Source: Bryopsis sp. KO-2023
Taxonomy: Eukaryota; Chlorophyta; Ulvophyceae; Bryopsidales; Bryopsidaceae
Reading direction: 5' to 3'
DNA length: 64,000 bases
Assembly: GCA_030272585.1 (NCBI GenBank)
Contig: BSYQ01000003.1
Location: 248,001 to 312,000, forward strand
The translations under genes and the position numbers were made by a program. Below are positions 43,640-56,294 of this stretch, piece after piece. Position 1 is the first letter of the stretch, and each line of letters begins with the position of its first letter. A model generated the notes under the pieces. It was not told the origin of the DNA. It saw nothing but the letters and a program-made list of their open reading frames with translations, and made no database searches.

Positions 43640-44892
43640 TTTTTTGTTCCCCTCTTTCTCAATCATTTTGGAAATGCATACCAGGGGTTCACTTTCCCCT
43701 CAACAGAGAGTTGATTTTTTTGTTTTGTTCTAAATGAATGGTATAAGCCAGACTGCTGGCAATTTTGCAGAGTTCGCTTCTTTTTTGTTTTTGTTTGTAT
43801 TTTTTTCAATTTTCCTTTTTGTTCTTTTTGCAAGCAATTGTGGACACTATTTTTTTGTTCTTATCGTTAATTGTATTTAAAATGCCGCAGGCAAAAGGAT
43901 GCCTTGTTATGTTATGTTGTGCTTTTTCCTTGGGGTTCATTCAGAAAACCCCAAGCCTCATGATTTTTTTCTTCAGAGAGTGCGCTGGATGGCACGGTCA
44001 AAAAAGAATCTGTTGAGGAGAAATGACAACTGAGACCTTACAAACTAACCAATCTATCTAATCAATTTGGCAGTATGTACTGGAAAAGGGATGGACACAC
44101 CTGATAAGAATCCCCAAACAGTTGCCAGCATGTGCATCAATTACAATAGCTTAACTTTATTGCTATGCCTATTTTTGCTCCCCCCCCGAAATCCATAGGG
44201 CATCTCCTCCACACTGTAAGAAAATGTTCGTTTGAAATACAAAGAGCAACACACAAGGGTCTTGTTGATGGATTGATGCAACGCTCATCCTGAGATCAGA
44301 GTGTTGGAAGGGGAGGGCCTGACTGCTTTTGACTGGATAAAACGTACCAGGGAGTCTCAGATTGCATTGAATAAACGAAAGAGATACTGTGAATTGGGGA
44401 ATGGAGGAAAATCAGGTCTGGATGCGACCTTCAGGTTTGCAACAGAATGCAGGCAGAGACTGTCTTGCCTCGTCAAGAAACGCTGATTTTTTTTTATTTT
44501 TTTTTGGGGGGGGGGTAATTACAAGTGGTCTATGCAACCCCCTTCCTGCATATTTTTAATCCTAGAGACAATCTGAAAAACACCAACAATTCTCTGATCG
44601 GGATTGCACTTTCCTCTAAAACAACAGAAAAAAAAGGAGTTGTGATCATCACACTTTGATAAAAGAAGCGGCATTGCAGTATACATACAATTCAACAAAA
44701 CCCATCAAACAAACCCCAGCAACACTACAAGCTATCTTTTTTCCTTGTCCTCATTGTTTTTATACAATAACTCTCTTTTCCCCACATCGATTTGGGCGAA
44801 TAAGCCCACGAATCTGGAACCCCCGACCTAAATCCCCCCTCAGACCAAAAATCAGCCCTCAACAAAGCTCCCCATCCATCATCGAATCACGT
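43640..44892. other. intergenic; contains a sulfatase remnant
   Basis: T-rich sequence after BTB copy F, then a short sulfatase 3' remnant (see separate entry) and a T/G homopolymer run at about 44487-44515. No intact gene is seen. Confidence 0.45.
44292..44380 (+). pseudogene. sulfatase C-terminal remnant
   Basis: Encodes EIRVLEGEGLTAFDWIKRTR, closely matching the last residues of the two active sulfatases (EIRVLEGEGLAVIEWIKI). The match continues into their 3' UTR: the normal TAG stop is CAG here, followed by a similar TTGCATTGAATAAA stretch. No upstream sulfatase sequence is recognisable. It marks a further lost copy outside the main cluster. Confidence 0.7.
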
Positions 44893-46143
44893 CTATTGCC
44901 CAAATGGCCGGAAGTTAAAAAAGCCTTGGGTCTTGCCTTGTTGTCTCTGCAAATTAACCTGACTAGGTGCTTGCTGCTTTGATGCCGTTGAAATGACTGG
45001 TCTTGGACCGCCAGCAGCACCTCCAGGGGGTGGAGGCGGTGGCCTTCGGCCAGCAGCCCAACTGGCAGGAGGAGCAGGAGGCTGCCTCTGGACAGACGGT
45101 GCAGGTCGACTGGGCTTGGAAGTTGTAGATCGGGATGCCTGTGCTGGTGGCTGATTAGCAGACCGTCTCGATGGCAATGGCTGACCACTCGACCTTGCAG
45201 GGGGTGGTGTCTTGGCACGAGGGGGTTTCACGATGCCTCCATATCCAAAAGGATAAGCTGACAGTGCAGGAGCAGGGGCTCCAGATGCAGGAGCAGGGGC
45301 TCCAGGTGCAGCCTTTGCTGAGCTTTTGGCCAAGAACACTGAAATTTCTTCACATAGATCGCTCGATTCTTTGACAATGTCCAGCTGCATCAACTCCACC
45401 AAGTCATTTCTCCCCAATTCAAACAAGTCCAGCTCATTGAGCAAATAGCCGAAATGCTCTGATCTAGCATGGTGATCATGATTCAGCCATTTCACCAGGG
45501 CGTGGCACAACTCCCGGTTGGTTTCATATTTCACGAGAGCATGCATGGCAGTGGAACTGAGGGCCAGGAATTGCAATCCCTCGCTGACTGTTTGGATGTT
45601 TTTGTGAATGAAGCGAGCCCATTTTCCCTGGAGTCCAGAATTGACCATTCCGACCATTTGATCGAAAATCGGACAACAATTGTCCAAATTCACACTGTCG
45701 CTCAGGTACACCCTGCATGCATTCGTAATCCACGCTATTTGATACATCTTCGCGATCATCATTACTGGCACGATAACGCTGTCCGTCAAATCCCCCTTTC
45801 CCGTGTAGCAAGCTCTCAGTACCCACTCGAGTGCGTCACTGTCGACCTCTTTTAGGACCACCTTGCCTTCAGAGCCCTCTTTCATACTGGACCGAAACAT
45901 ACTGTTAAGCACCGGGCTGCTGATAGCCAAAACCACCTTGTGGCAATAAAACTTTCCACCGTCTTCCGTCTGGACCACGACGTCGCTGAGGCCTGGGTCG
46001 TTGAAGCATACCCCCAGGCGATGGGATAGCCCTTGCACGTCTTCGACCAGTACCTAGGAGAATTCGAACAACGACATAATTGTTCTTATCCATTGCGATG
46101 AACGCGCGCCGACCGAAGCAGAAAATTTTCTCAACCTCACCAT
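44893..46143 (-). CDS. BTB-BACK protein with proline-rich C-terminus
   Basis: The ATG at 46143-46141 abuts donor GTGAGG. Exon 2 runs 46053-44893 (acceptor CTCCTAG), giving 387 residues. BTB domain ~15-115: SDVVVQTEDGGKFYCHKVVL, SPVLNSMFRSS, VLRACYTGKGDLTD and AKMYQIAW. A BACK-like helical region follows (~125-230: GLQFLALSSTAMHALVKYE, LCHALVKWL). The rest is Pro/Ala/Ser/Arg-rich, with APGAPAPASGAPAPA and RRPPPPPPGGA. BTB-BACK proteins are commonly Cullin-3 substrate adaptors. Poly-proline tracts could bind profilin, SH3 or WW domains. It lacks the glycine-rich domain but keeps the ATG|GT exon structure of that family, so they share an ancestor. Confidence 0.85.
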
Positions 46144-46947
46144 GATTTCAGATTTTCCTTGACGACTGTAGTTTCAGGCTGCTTGGATGTACATTAACAA
46201 GTGCTCGAGCTCCCCAAACCGCCGATATTTACTCCAAAAAGCATACGGCGCTTGTCAAAGTGTCACGCATACCAATGTTTTCTGGCGGCGGTGGTCCTGT
46301 TTTTTAGTGGTTGGTTGTTTTCGCCACGACACCAAGATGAAGTTACGTGTTTTCCATTTTTGTTGGGCGTAAAATTGGAAAACGGTTTGTCCGGAGAAAG
46401 ACCAGATTGGGCAGATTGGGATGGTGTTGGATTGCCAATTCGCTCGTCTTTCGAGCCCCTCAAGAGAAAAAGATATTGACCACAAAAAAAAAGCAGCATT
46501 AATTCTGAGATGGGATATGACCCCTCTCTCCAAAACCGTCGACCCTTCAAAAATCGAACAAAAACCCACCCTCCCCCTCAAAAACAAACACACCACATGA
46601 TTGTGCATCCTGCAGCTTTCAATTTTTCTGAAGCACATCACAACTCCCCTCTACCTAGCTTCTCCCAGCCAATTGGAATAATACCGATGTACATCCACTA
46701 GCACTTTCTTGCACTTTAAGCAAAGAAACCTGCCAAATTTCCACCACCAGGTGCACATTCTGTTCTTTCTCAAAAAACGCTCTCAACAGCTTATCGAAAT
46801 CTAAAACCTCATTCTTTTCTCACTCAGGTCAAAACCTCCCAATAACCCCCTCCTCCCCCCGACACTCCAGAACAGCAGGACTCTCCATGCCATAGGGTAC
46901 ACACCCCATTGGAGGGGGGACCAATTCACTTTGATTTTGTTGAGAGC
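46144..46947. other. intergenic, no gene seen
   Basis: Between the BTB-BACK gene start and the last exon of the HA-repeat gene, both on the - strand. Only short unsupported ORFs. Confidence 0.4.
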
Positions 46948-49900
46948 TCACATCTGGTCGGCTGGAGTTAGTTGGCCGCTCTGGATGCCTAGAGCTTCAA
47001 GCTGCGTTGACCTCAACGCGGACAGGTGCCCATTTTGCATCAACTTCTGCTGCTCCGACAACCATCGACCGAGAGCCCATTTCTCAGAAACCTGCAACAC
47101 AAGCAGAAATCTGAGCAACACCGCGCTGCCCCTTTCCATCTCCGAGTACACTGCACCAGGGAAATTATATTTCTGCATCATGTGTTTTTTCTCTTTTTTT
47201 GGGGGGTGGGGGCTTCCAGACACCTGAATAACGTTGAATGAGAAAAAGAGAAGGAGTGTAGCTCCCAAAGAGAAGGAGTGTAGCAATACACCCGATGGAT
47301 TCTGCAGACCTGGCAATGGTTGTGTTCTTGCTTGAACTCCAACACCTCCGCTAGCCTGGCGTCCCAAACCTTGTCTTCCTTAGACCGCTCTCTGAACGTC
47401 CATTTGAAGCCGAGCTCGTTCAGCATTTCTATTCTGTTTTTGCTGAGCCATCCCAATCGCCTCAACCCCCTTTGGTGCATCAACCAGTCCTTGAGCCTCG
47501 AGGGAAACATGGGCACGCTCTCCATGTCTGACAGATCGTGGGTGACTTTCACGACATCGCAAAATCGAGCTTGCCAGAAAACCTCGGACATGTGCGTCAC
47601 ATCTTTCGACAAGATCCAAGTCAAACCTAAAACACACCATTCACACATCCGTGAAAAGCTTTTACGGGGCTCTTTCGACCTGTCTTTTTTCAACTGGGGA
47701 AAGTGCCGACATGGCTGGTGGAAGAAGAAGGATATTCTATGCATTGTGTGGCAAACTTCCTCTGAACAAGATCATATTTCTTGGTTGAAATATTGAAAGG
47801 AGAGGGGGGGAGGGCTACCTAGAAAAGCCAAATGTCGTAGCTGTTCCTGGGACAGCCTGTCTTCTTTCCACAGAGCTTGTTGAGTTAAAATCCATCGTCT
47901 GATTTTGAGCCTCGCCGAAACCGTCCCTGGGCTGTTTTTATCATAGTCCTCTTTTTCAGGAAGCCCATCTTTGTCGCCATCCTTCTCCCCACTGTTCTGT
48001 TTAGCTGAGGAGCCCCTGCAACAAAACAGAAACAATAATTAAAAAATATACAAATGGGTAATGGATTTTCATGGGAAAAAAATGCTTTGGAGGCAAGAAA
48101 CTTCCGAGGGTATATTGTCCCATGCACGATCAAGCTTAATGCTCTGGGCAAATACATTTTGTTCTGTCTATTTTTTTTTGGGAGGGGGGAGGGTGAGTTG
48201 TGCCACCGTAATGACCCACCCAGGAATTGATAGGAATATTCCGGCGGATTGACAAACGGAATGAATCATAACAGTATGCAACGCTCTGTGTTCAGCTTCT
48301 TAAGCACAGATACAAAAAGTGAGAAAAAAGTGTGATAATATCGAAAAAAAAATTACCTTCCTTGCTTGGGTGACTGAGGCCATTCCACCACCCCTCCATC
48401 AGACAGAATTTCTTTGATTTCGTTTGGTTCGACATACAACCTGTCATTCTTGGCATTGCTCTGTTCGACTTTATCCAATTTGGCAGCGATCAATGGTTTC
48501 ACCCAGATTTCATAACCGTTCAGAAAATTTGCAGCTTTTTGAGCCAAATCTACCCAATCCTGCAAGCTGTATTGGTTCAGATCGACTCCGGCACTCAAAA
48601 GCAAAGCTTTCTGCAAGAACACCACAAAACAACTTCACTTGATAAGAAAACATGAAAAACAGATGGCAATTATCAACAGGGACTGATTCAAAAAATCGCC
48701 AAAATGGCTGAAAGAAGGAATCTACGATTGAAATGGAGAAAAACAAACCACCATTGCCAAATCACGGGACCATATTATACCTTCTTTACATCCAGTTTTC
48801 CCCTCCGCCACAGGCATCGCTGCTTTGTGAGCCAGTACCCCACCCCCACTTCAAATCTAATTCCAGCCAACCGATCCAGCTTTGGATTCTTCTCTCTGCT
48901 ATTATCAGAGAAAGAAGCGCTGCTGAAAAAAGTGGACCGCTCTGATTCCTGAATCAATTCAAGTTGAAAATTTTTCTCAACCAGAAAAAAAATGATCAGA
49001 AAAAAAACATTCGTTGCAAAAAGCAGCGAAGCGGTTGGTTTCCTATATTGAAAGCAGATAACCTTAAGGGAAATTCATAGTCCTTAACAAGATAACATTA
49101 TGGAAGAACTATGAATTTCCCAACACAAAAAAAACTTCAATGAAAAAGACCACAGACAAGGAGGCTCCCGCCCTACCTCTCTTTTTCCCCTGCCCCCCCC
49201 CTCCAGGTCTACGTGAAGAGGGGCAGCAGGCAAACATGCACGATCAAGATTCTATTTTCAGGAATGAAAGTTCGAAACAAAGTTGCATGACTTGCCTGTG
49301 AAGACCACGTTCCGGTTGCAGATTTCAGAGCCTTTTCGCTGAATACATCCAAAAGCGACCCCCTCCCAGCATCCCCAGCAATTTCAATATCGTCTGGTGA
49401 ATACGCGCGTCGTCTAAAGAAATATCCACAAACAGAAAAAAATCAGCCAAAAGAAACATCATCCGCATTCCATTAAAACAAATCAAATCACGATAGGAAA
49501 ACATCGATTTATATTGCTGGGCGAAATGGTGATGAGTTTTCTGCATATCTCTTTTATTTCAGACAGACGTGTTTACTCCTTTATTAATTCTTTTCAGTAC
49601 CCGACCTCCTGGTTTTCATTTTTCTTCTCTCCATGGCAAACATGAGTTTTCCAAAATTGTGCATCCAGGCCGCCTGCTTGCGAAATCCAGGCACCGTCCA
49701 CTGAAAACCCAGAGCATCCAGTCGTTGTTTGGCATCGTTAGGCAACAGCTCCCTTCTCAAAAGCTCCCTTTGCAACTGAACCCACGTTGCTAGTTGACCC
49801 GCTCGATAGCCCCCCTGCTTTATCCTGAAGTTTGAAGGCAGTATTAGAGAAAGCAAATCCAACCACCACCATTCTGATTTATGGAGCAGAAGGAGAAAAA

Positions 49901-52900
49901 AAACAATAAACCCAGTACACCATCACCCCATCCCATTTTTCTTTATTTCTTTTTTTTTGGTTACGTTTCAATTTGAATCGTAAAAACCATGCATTTTTTA
50001 AGAAAATGCCTCGGCTTGCATGCAATTCTATCTCAAAATTCCAACACCGATAACCTGCAACAAAAACTGGGCTCGTGTGTAAGCAAAACCAAAGCAAAAT
50101 CTCAACCGAAAAACAAGACCTTCCCCCCCAAAAAAGAGGCCTGGCTGAATTTCAGCCGGTGATTGAATTTTGCTTGCATCAGTCAGTACCCCAGAAACAA
50201 ACAATTTGAGAAAACCCAACCCACTTACTCACCAGTCTATTCCGTTCCAATCAACAATCCTTCTCCGTTCAGTGTGCCACATGAGCCAGTCGACCAGAGT
50301 GTCGAAATAAACCTCCCATTCTTGAGTAATGACAGCCACTTCTCCGAATTCGAAGCCAACAGCATACAGCATTTGCAAGCGTTCCTCGCACAGAGTGCCT
50401 TGAGCTTTCTGAGCCCGTTGACGATCAACCCAAATAGCTAAAGAGGGGCTTTCCGGCCAACCCTGTTTCATTATCACAAAAGGAAAATTTTACCAAAAAG
50501 AGGAAATAAGAAGGTGAAAGAAACTGCACCTTAGGTTTTTTCTTACACTGTGGGATCTGGTACTCTTTAAGAAATCAGAAATTTGCACAAGAAAAAAGTC
50601 CTAAAGCAGATTCTGAAGCAGAGATTGGAAAAGATTAGTTGATACATTTTTGATGCATTGACCTCTATTCTTGAAAAAGGAAAAAAAAAGTGGTTTTAAA
50701 TTGTCTTCAGGCAAAAACTCACGTCTGGCACATTGCAATGATCATATCTGTGAATAAAAGCAGAAAGTTCCACAACTCTCCTGAACCATCTACAAGAAAA
50801 GAAACAATCAAATAGGTCAGTGATTTTCCGGGGGAAAAAAACTGAATCACATATCTCCTCAGATTCTAATGAATTTTATTTCGCAACTAAGATCACCAAA
50901 TCCTCCAGAAACCATAATGAACATATGCAGATGATTGAAAAATAAAACAATTTTTTGAAATGGCACGTAGAACTGATGAATTGGACACATTCTCAAATCA
51001 AATGAAACGCAAAAAACAACAAAAGAGTAACATTGGATGCAGGTACATACAAAAAAAAATTATAATGCTTATCGATTCGAAAACACACACTTCAATTTTA
51101 GAAGCAACAACAAAAAGCCTGTCCAAAGGAACCTTTCAATTAAAATACTGCTGGAAATCTATTTGCTGACCTGTCGTGTTGCTTAGGATTTGCCAACAGT
51201 ATTTGAGGAGATTGCGTAATTATGGCACCCACGCCTTCCGGACCTATTAATAGAAAAAGAAAAAGCAGCACAGAGTCATAAATCTTTCCAAAACCATGGA
51301 AATTATTGTACCCTCATTCATTCACTTTACTAAATTGTTCAAAATTATAAAAAAACACATTGGTGATTTCTTCTAAAGTTGTTCAAGTGTAAAAAAAAAA
51401 GTGGAAATAAGATTTTGCTTCTCCTCAAGTTCTCGTTCAAGTGTAAATAAAATAAATAAATAAAAATCTTGCTAACCTGCAGGGATGCCGCATTTGTTAA
51501 CAAGGTAGTCAATCACGTGTTTGATGTTTCGAGCTACCCTGGTTCTTCTTTTTCTGTCGATCAAAGGCCTCCCCCCGGGAGTCACCCTCCATGCGGAGGC
51601 TGCCGCTGCAACAGATTCAACTTGCTCCTTTAAAACACCAGCCTGAGCAAGCAAACACTCTAGACTCCCTTCCTACAAATTTCCAGCAAAAAGGAAAAAA
51701 ACAAAAAAAAAACAGAAGAGTTAGTACTGGAATAAACAAGTTAAGAAAAATTAGTCTGTTGATGGAAAAATGGACTGTGAGAAGTATGAAAGGAATCTAC
51801 CAGAAAGGCAGTTGAGATAATGAATTAAATAATAAATCGCTGATGTTGTCTCGAACAGTTAGAGAACTGAAAAAGGAAATTTCTAGAGGAGCTCAAAATC
51901 TCATGGAAAGCCATCGTTAAGTGGGAAAATGTTTGGGAAAAACAATTATACATATACTCATTTTTTATTCTAATTTTTTTTGGTCTTTTTCATATCGAAT
52001 ATGTTCCATAGTGTAAAACAGAATAGAAAAAAAAAAAAAGAGAGATATTGAATTTGAATGATATATTTTTTCTGCTAACTTTTGAAGTGTCTTTCTCGCT
52101 TTGTATACTTGAATCTGTAACATTGAACGCCCCACCTCCCAAGCAGTTGGAGTTTTACTTCTGTTTCTTAGGCTGGATTTTTTTTTTGCAATTGGCCTTC
52201 TTTCGACTGTCAGTCTAGGGATTATCTCTTCACCCCAACCATACCCACGCCTGTCATTAAAATCCAAAAAAAAAAATCAGCTTTGGAAAAAAAAAAATCT
52301 TGGGGAAAGAAAACTAATCACATAAAATGAGGAAAATGAAGGAAAACAAAACAAAAAAATATCATCCCCTTTGTGATAACAACCTTTTTTTTAAATAGAT
52401 TTTCGAATTAAGTGGGAGCCAGGGAAAGGTTTCTGTTTCTTGAGGAGCTAAGGTTAGTTTTTTTTAATAATCGGACTTGGCATTTACCCTAAAAAGTCTG
52501 TTGAAAATTATGAAAATGGTTATTGTTATTTCATCTGTTATTCTCAGATTCTTTATTTCAAAGCAGTTTTTGTTTTTCTATAAAATTTCAATTGGGCCCT
52601 TTCCAAGCATATTAAGGAATACATGACATTTGATGTTCCAAACTGCAAAATTTAGCTGTGATTGGATTTCATTTTCTTGCAGAATAATTGGTTCGAATCA
52701 TTTTCTTTCGATAACAAAAAGAACTCCGACCTGTCCAACTTGATAATCAATTCCGTTGGCACTTCTCCGGGCGGTGAGGTCGGGCCAGGCTCTGGACCCT
52801 CTTTCGAGTCCGCCACAGAGTAAGGAAACTCGTCGGAAAAGATGTCCACATCGATGTCGTACGACTTTCCGACAGGAGCTTCGTCTTGCAGCGCTCTCGA

Positions 52901-53146
52901 CGACCCCACCGACTCCGCGCTTTCGCGCGACTTGCTTTCCGAACGAGAATTCGAGACTCTGGTGTCCGTACTCGTGGCATTCCTCTTCGCCCTCTTATGT
53001 CGAGCCTGGGTTCGCGACACGCAAGGCCATCGGGCGCTCCGATAACTGGAAATACGTCGACTCTCGGAGGTGTTCAGGGAGAGAACACCCTCGTCCAAAG
53101 GGCAACACACTTTTTTGATAAAAGCTGAGCTCGTTTGGACATGCAT
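46948..53146 (-). CDS. multi-exon protein with ~6 helicase-associated (HA) repeats and an mTERF-like motif
   Basis: Thirteen exons join with matching phase: 53146-52731, 52250-52109, 51672-51477, 51243-51171, 50789-50723, 50462-50233, 49824-49606, 49413-49296, 48948-48781, 48610-48357, 48015-47819, 47626-47310 and 47091-46948, giving 846 residues. Exons 3-4 read NIKHVIDYLVNKCGIP and VGAIITQSPQILLANP, resembling one mTERF motif. After that come about six HA units, each a Trp-rich three-helix pattern, e.g. WVDRQRAQKAQGTLCEERLQ, WVQLQRELLRRELLPNDAKQ with LDALGFQW, and WLMHQRGLRRLGWLSKNRIE with LNELGFKW. HA repeats are thought to bind nucleic acid, and mTERF motifs act in organelle DNA/RNA binding. 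An organelle expression factor is a reasonable inference. Intron 8 uses a GC donor. The N-terminal exon is the least certain part because the opposite strand is also open there. Confidence 0.75.
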
Positions 53147-54006
53147 GTCGACGAGCGTGGGGGGAGATCGACGGCCAGCCTACATGAGCGAATCGTGGCG
53201 CCTTTGCTCCTGTCGTCCACTTCCCTTCTCAAACCCAATCTGTCGACCAGATTCGCGAAAACAAATCTTCTGGGCACGTGCAGACACGTGATCCAGACTT
53301 GGTGCAAATCGATGGCGAAATGAAGGGACAAGCAGATTTGTGCAGGGGGTTCTCTCAGGCAGAAAAAGTTGCAGCTATTGAGGATGGGGGTGGTGGGTGG
53401 TGTTTAAGGCCCTCCTTAACGAATACAAGCATGCAATCAAACTTTGAATTTACTCATAACGTCCATAAAGTCCACCAGATCCACCAACAATCAAATTCTA
53501 AAGATAGTACTCCTCTCTTCACCAACAAATCAAATAGCCAACCAACACCGCTTCCAAACATCACACAAAAACGGACGACTGACGATAATCAAAATTAAGC
53601 TATTTCTCCATGCTAGGCTCAACATGAAAAAAGAGCTTCCAAAGTAAAAAAGTAATAAAATATTGTCACTTGACCCAGAGGGTTAAAACTGGGAGTGGCA
53701 GCAGATGTCAAATCTTGACTCAATACTGCCAGCTTACGCATCTGAAATGGGCCTATGCGTAGGCAAGAGAGGTGCCTTTGCGTCACCGTTTTCCTTTTCA
53801 TCAGGCACCGCGTCGGCGGATTCAAGGTTTGCCTACACATGCCAGAAAAAAAAACCTTCAGTCTTTTCGGGCATTTCCAACTCCAATTTCAAGAAATGAC
53901 AGAGTTTGAATTTTCTACATGTGGAGGACCCTGGATATAAAGTGAGCATGACATGATACTGGCGTAAAGAAAAAATAAATATGAGTAAAAAATAATAATA
54001 ATTCAA
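53147..54006. other. intergenic; start of the transporter tandem duplication
   Basis: From about 53.31 kb (ATGGCGAAATGAAGGGACAA) the sequence is repeated at about 58.23 kb, and closely so from about 53.44 kb to the transporter gene, including the 3' flank. A - strand ORF at 53331-53074 overlaps the first exon of the HA-repeat gene in another frame and could be an alternative 5' exon. Confidence 0.5.
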
Positions 54007-56294
54007 TCAGACCCCTATCCTTCTACTGCCGTCTTTCAAAACACAAAGAAAAAATTCAAAACCATCAAGAGCAGATTTGTTCCCCGTTTCTTCTAAAATT
54101 AAAAAAAAGCCGTGGTGCTTATTGAAGCACACGTAGACCAGCACCTTTTTCGTCTCCTTGGCTTGCACAATGATGACCAGGAAGAGCCCACTGAGAATGG
54201 TGAACATGCAAAGAATCAACCAGGCACTGAATCTCTCACCGAGAAACAGGGCAGCCAGCACCACTGTGGTAACTGGCTTGAGAGAAATGTACAGTGACGG
54301 CAAGAACGTGGCGCAATGCTTGATCTATCACAACACAAACAAGCAAAAGTGTTGCTTCGTCACCAAGAAGAGATAAACGATGTTGGTCCTTTCACTCCTT
54401 GTTCAAACCATTGGGTCCCGAGTCTGCATGAATCAGGCTGCTTGCTTCTCAGATGTCCACATCAAGGCAGCTCATAGTCCGGGTGAACGCCAATCATATG
54501 CACATTTTGTCTAGCAAATAGATCTTTTTTCTCCGAGGACACACCAGCCACGACATCATCACATGCGCTCCGGAGGAAACCACGATTCCACAGTACATCT
54601 CCACCGGCCACACCCACTTAGGAATTTCAGCCCATTCAACACTGGAAACCTGGACTGCTCCAATAGTGAAAATGAAAAGGAAGCCCCAAAGTGATGCTCT
54701 GAAATACGCATACAGTGGGATAGGTTTCCTCTTCAAGAACTTGCTCATCAATATCTGTCAGATATCAAAAACAAAATATCGCTTTAGCAGGCATTCGTGA
54801 ACATGATGCTTCAACATGCACAGGTGTGTCGATGTTAGTAATATCCAGTCATGGAGCTAAAAGAAGCAGATCTGGGCACAAAGTCATATCACAATGAAAG
54901 CAAACCCTCTGATAACCCAAACCAAAATGGATGGATGTGTCAATTTCCACCACTCGTTTCACTATTTGAGGTGGAATGCATTTTCTCTTCCCCAAATCAA
55001 AGTAATCAAAAATCAACATCAGATGAGAATATTGCTCACGAAATATGTGGCTGAGGCGACTCCTTCGAGGAACATCATAGTCACCCCCCAGAATGCATTG
55101 TTGCTCTGGAAATCCTTCTCAGTGACCCAAGCGATCGCAACGGATCCAGAAACAGTCAGTGCGACTCCAACGGCCTTTAACAAAAGAAAAAGCAAACTCC
55201 TCAATATACTGACAAATGTTGAACGGCGGAATTAAAAGGGGCTGCTGGGCATATTGATAGAAGCAGATCAACTCTTTCACATAGCTTTTTCGGTTTGTGA
55301 AGGGAACATGTCTTTTGTTTGGCTTCTTTTCTTTTCTTGAAAATTGACGTACCTTCAACACCCCGATTCTCTCCAGCCCCAAGACGGCTGATGCCAACAC
55401 GGTGAAAATTGTGCCCAGGGGAATCATCATGGCCATAGCCCCAGCACCAATCATATCATTCGCAACAAAATGAACTGATTGACCGATTCCTATCCCAAAC
55501 AACCCGATGACCATCAATTGGCCATTGTCTGACCATGTCAGCTCCACCCTTTTTTCCTGGGGGCAACACACACAAACACAACCTGTCAGCTCAAGTCCAC
55601 AGGTGGTCCAAAGAGGACCTTGATTTGCTCTGATTTATCTGAGTTTATTTCAATGCCCAATGATCCGTGGGCTAAAATGTCTAGTTCACGAATGATGCCC
55701 ATCACCACTGTTTGCAGAAAGTACAAATACAATTCATATCCCACAGAAAATAGAAACGGAACTTCACTGAGGAGGTCAGTACCATTCTGGAGATGAGGTA
55801 CATGAAGGGCAACCCCATCGAAACTCGAATCGTAGCAAAAACATAAGGTGGCAGATATTGCAGGGCCGGCTTCGACATAACTGGAAATGCCATGGAGGAA
55901 ACACTCAGTTACTCAGTATTGACACATCTACACAACTAAATCCACAACCCAATGATTTTAAATCAGGGTGTCCAAGGTTCGAAAAACTACAGAAAGATAA
56001 TCTGCATCCAAAAGAACTGTGAAGGGTTTAGCCTGGGAAGCCCATTGATTGTTGTCTGGAAGGAGGTCAACCAACTTTGTGCAATGATGAAAGCATTACA
56101 CATCGAGGCAGGTTTTGGTAACTGAGGCTCATACCATGCATCCCAGAGTACACCCATGCCGTCAAGACGAATGACAAATGAAGAAGAAGCGCCGGAGGAT
56201 TTCTGTATAGTTCTCGAAACCAGTTCATCTTGGGGGGGCCGTGAAGTCGTATGGAGTCGCACTTCTTGCACAGTGCGACAGGATTCTTCCCCAA
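54007..56294 (-). CDS. DMT/EamA-family metabolite exporter, WAT1-like (copy 1)
   Basis: Six exons: 56294-56135, 55880-55783, 55556-55353, 55174-55040, 54754-54545 and 54324-54007, giving 374 residues. About ten hydrophobic helices are visible, e.g. YVFATIRVSMGLPFMYLI, MVIGLFGIGIGQSVHFVA, MIPLGTIFTVLASAVLGLE and LILCMFTILSGLFLVIIV. The end of the second repeat, LYISLKPVTTVVLAALFLGE then RFSAWLILCMF, matches the plant drug/metabolite exporter branch of the DMT superfamily. It probably moves a small metabolite across a membrane; the substrate is unknown. Compared with copy 2, an extra C in a C-run near 56240 changes the upstream frame. The start used here is therefore shorter, and Met of MNWFREL is another option. 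The C-terminal tail is longer (ending KDGSRRIGV). Confidence 0.8.

Noticed and set aside
52681-53045. Gene on the + strand opposite the first exon of the HA-repeat gene, including a possible membrane helix
   Set aside because: Open frames exist on both strands, but only the - strand exon joins the downstream HA exons in phase. Left as an alternative, not annotated.
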